Positions 62,796 through 64,000 of a stretch of DNA of 64,000 nucleotides are shown here, piece after piece. Origin of the DNA: Dinochytrium kinnereticum (taxonomy: Eukaryota; Chytridiomycota; Chytridiomycetes; Chytridiales; Chytridiaceae); assembly GCA_027604005.1 (NCBI GenBank), contig JADGJT010000057.1, positions 1 through 64,000 of the forward strand. Direction: 5' to 3'. The stretch's first letter is position 1, and every line of letters begins with the position of its first letter. Under the pieces are notes generated by a model. The model did no database searches, had not been told where the DNA came from, and saw only the letters and a list, made by a program, of their open reading frames with translations. The position numbers and the translations under genes were made by a program.

Positions 62796-64000
62796 TCATC
62801 CAATCGCGGATGCGCCAACCGCGTCTGGTCCATCTGTAACACGCACAAGGTCTTGAAGGGCGGCGAGCGAGCTCACATCGACACCAAAGGCGGTAAGCTG
62901 ATACGGAGTTAAAGAATTACAAGCAAATGCAGACCTCTTGGCGGAAGCACTCGACGTCGATCTTCAGCTGCAGACGCACTTTGTCGCTGGCTAGGAGCTC
63001 GGACGAAACACCTCCCTTCTGCCTTTTTCTATTTCTGATGTATTTTTCACTATCCTCTGCCTCCTGTAGAAGACGTGTGCATAGGAAGGCGTATCTATTA
63101 TGAAACCAGAGACAGGTTACCCAATAATTGCTATAAACTAGAATGCTATCATCTCATACCGGGTCAAAATCCCGTTAGCAGTCGTCGTTTTTAAATCCAT
63201 TATGTTCTCGCTCGACAATAATCTTCCATTGTCTAGTATGTCTCTAGCCGGTCCCAATATCGATAAGACAAAATCGGATGCGCTTTCAGGGACCTTTTTT
63301 GACATCATCAAACTCAATCAAAGAAACGCTATATATTACCGTGCTTGCGAAGCGAAACTTCGGCAAAATTTCGCCGATCTTCAGATCAATAACGAACACA
63401 GATTGCCGGACTAGGATATCGCTCATCGAACTTATCAGTTTCGGAATAAGGTCTGTAAGTCGCCCCAAAGCTTCCATGTATGCAACTATGATGATGTCAG
63501 AGCATCTTTCTAACTATTAAAAGAAAAACTGACCAGAAAACTGCTCGCTCTTTCCTATTTCAGGAAACACAGAAAGGATTCTAGAAAAATAAAACTCCTT
63601 CGCCTTAAAATAATCAGGATAGAACAAAGAGTGACTAAAAACCTCTTTTGAAACGCACTGGATATCAAAGGTAGCTTGGCGTAAATTCTCAAAGTAAAAG
63701 CTATTACTTGGGTCGCTTTCCTAATGTAACATAAAATTCGTGGTCAAGAAAAGATTTCTTCTAATGCTTCCACGCACCGAGTTTTCAACCTGGTGGCGAT
63801 TATCCTTTTTAAATGCGAACTCGTTTATCCAAATATAGTAGCGCGCAAACACCTATTTTTATCAAACAAATAGCGTTTCATTGGCATTACCTGTAATGTA
63901 AGCTTGAAGAAACGATATCCGATACAGCGCAAAAACACATCATCTTGCCAGCACCGGTTAAGAGCTGCCAAAACTGCTGCATTCACGCCAATTGCTTTCT
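62796..64000 (-). CDS. COG2: Conserved oligomeric Golgi complex subunit 2, C-terminal part
   Basis: Lobe A subunit of the COG tether for retrograde intra-Golgi traffic. Only the 3' exons are in the window; the gene continues past the right edge. Seen in order: 'NRCWQDDVFLRCIGYRFFKL', 'FARYYIWINEFAFKK', 'YMEALGRLTDLIPKLISSM', 'DNGRLLSSENIMDLKT', then the conserved C-terminal block 'DKVRLQLKIDVECFRQE'. The final exon encodes 'LTAFGVDVSSLAALQDLV' and ends at the stop at 62796-62798. These blocks match the COG2 C-terminus. The reading frame is intact through at least five introns. Confidence 0.86.

Overview
The window is nuclear DNA of a fungus with many short spliceosomal introns (GT...AG, mostly 34-110 nt). 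The genes are typical fungal housekeeping genes: a Pkc1-type protein kinase C (HR1-HR1-C2-C1-C1-kinase), glucosidase I, a GRAB-domain golgin, Bcp1, Sen1, a TCP11/Sok1 protein and Luc7. A probable flagellar central-pair protein sits beside an integrin-linked-kinase-like gene. This points to a zoosporic, early-diverging lineage such as a chytrid. That placement is inference; species cannot be read from the sequence. Two 10-N assembly gaps (38463-38472 and 48640-48649) lie next to homopolymer or extremely GC-rich sequence.

Layout. 1-7.2 kb: a partial vWA-domain protein (-), an ALKBH7-type mitochondrial dioxygenase (-), and mitochondrial FAD glycerol-3-phosphate dehydrogenase (+). 9-12.6 kb: a tandem pair of HxxxDG acyltransferase-like genes (+) whose 5' halves are almost identical. 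13-17.7 kb: ribosomal stalk protein P1 (-) and a probable flagellar C1a-32/CLAMP-like protein (-). The latter diverges, with only 36 bp between start codons, from an ankyrin-pseudokinase closely resembling integrin-linked kinase (+). 18-20.1 kb: a type II membrane nucleotide pyrophosphatase/phosphodiesterase (+). 20.1-23.7 kb: a gene-poor stretch with broken minus-strand coding remnants. 23.8-27.7 kb: PKC1 (+). 28.2-36.7 kb: an unknown protein (-), LUC7 (+), a DAP1/PGRMC haem protein (-), a RUD3-like golgin (+) and an FCP1/NIF-like HAD protein (+). 38.5-43.4 kb: a TCP11/SOK1 protein with a very long low-complexity N-terminus (-). 44.2-48.9 kb: ER glucosidase I (+). 49.5-56.1 kb: an importin-7/Sxm1-type karyopherin (-), diverging over 107 bp from proteasome alpha-1 (+), which is followed 80 bp later by BCP1 (+). 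56.3-64 kb: a tight minus-strand series of SEN1 helicase, QCR7 and the 3' half of COG2.

Functional themes: cell wall and secretory pathway (PKC1, glucosidase I, RUD3, COG2), mitochondrial respiration (GUT2, QCR7, ALKBH7), RNA and protein homeostasis (LUC7, SEN1, RPP1, PSMA6, BCP1, importin), and the flagellum/ILK pair. Exon models were built by hand from splice consensus plus reading-frame continuity. For GUT2, ALKBH7, RPP1, ILK, ENPP, PKC1, LUC7, RUD3, NIF, PSMA6, BCP1, QCR7 and both acyltransferases the summed exons are an exact multiple of three without internal stops.
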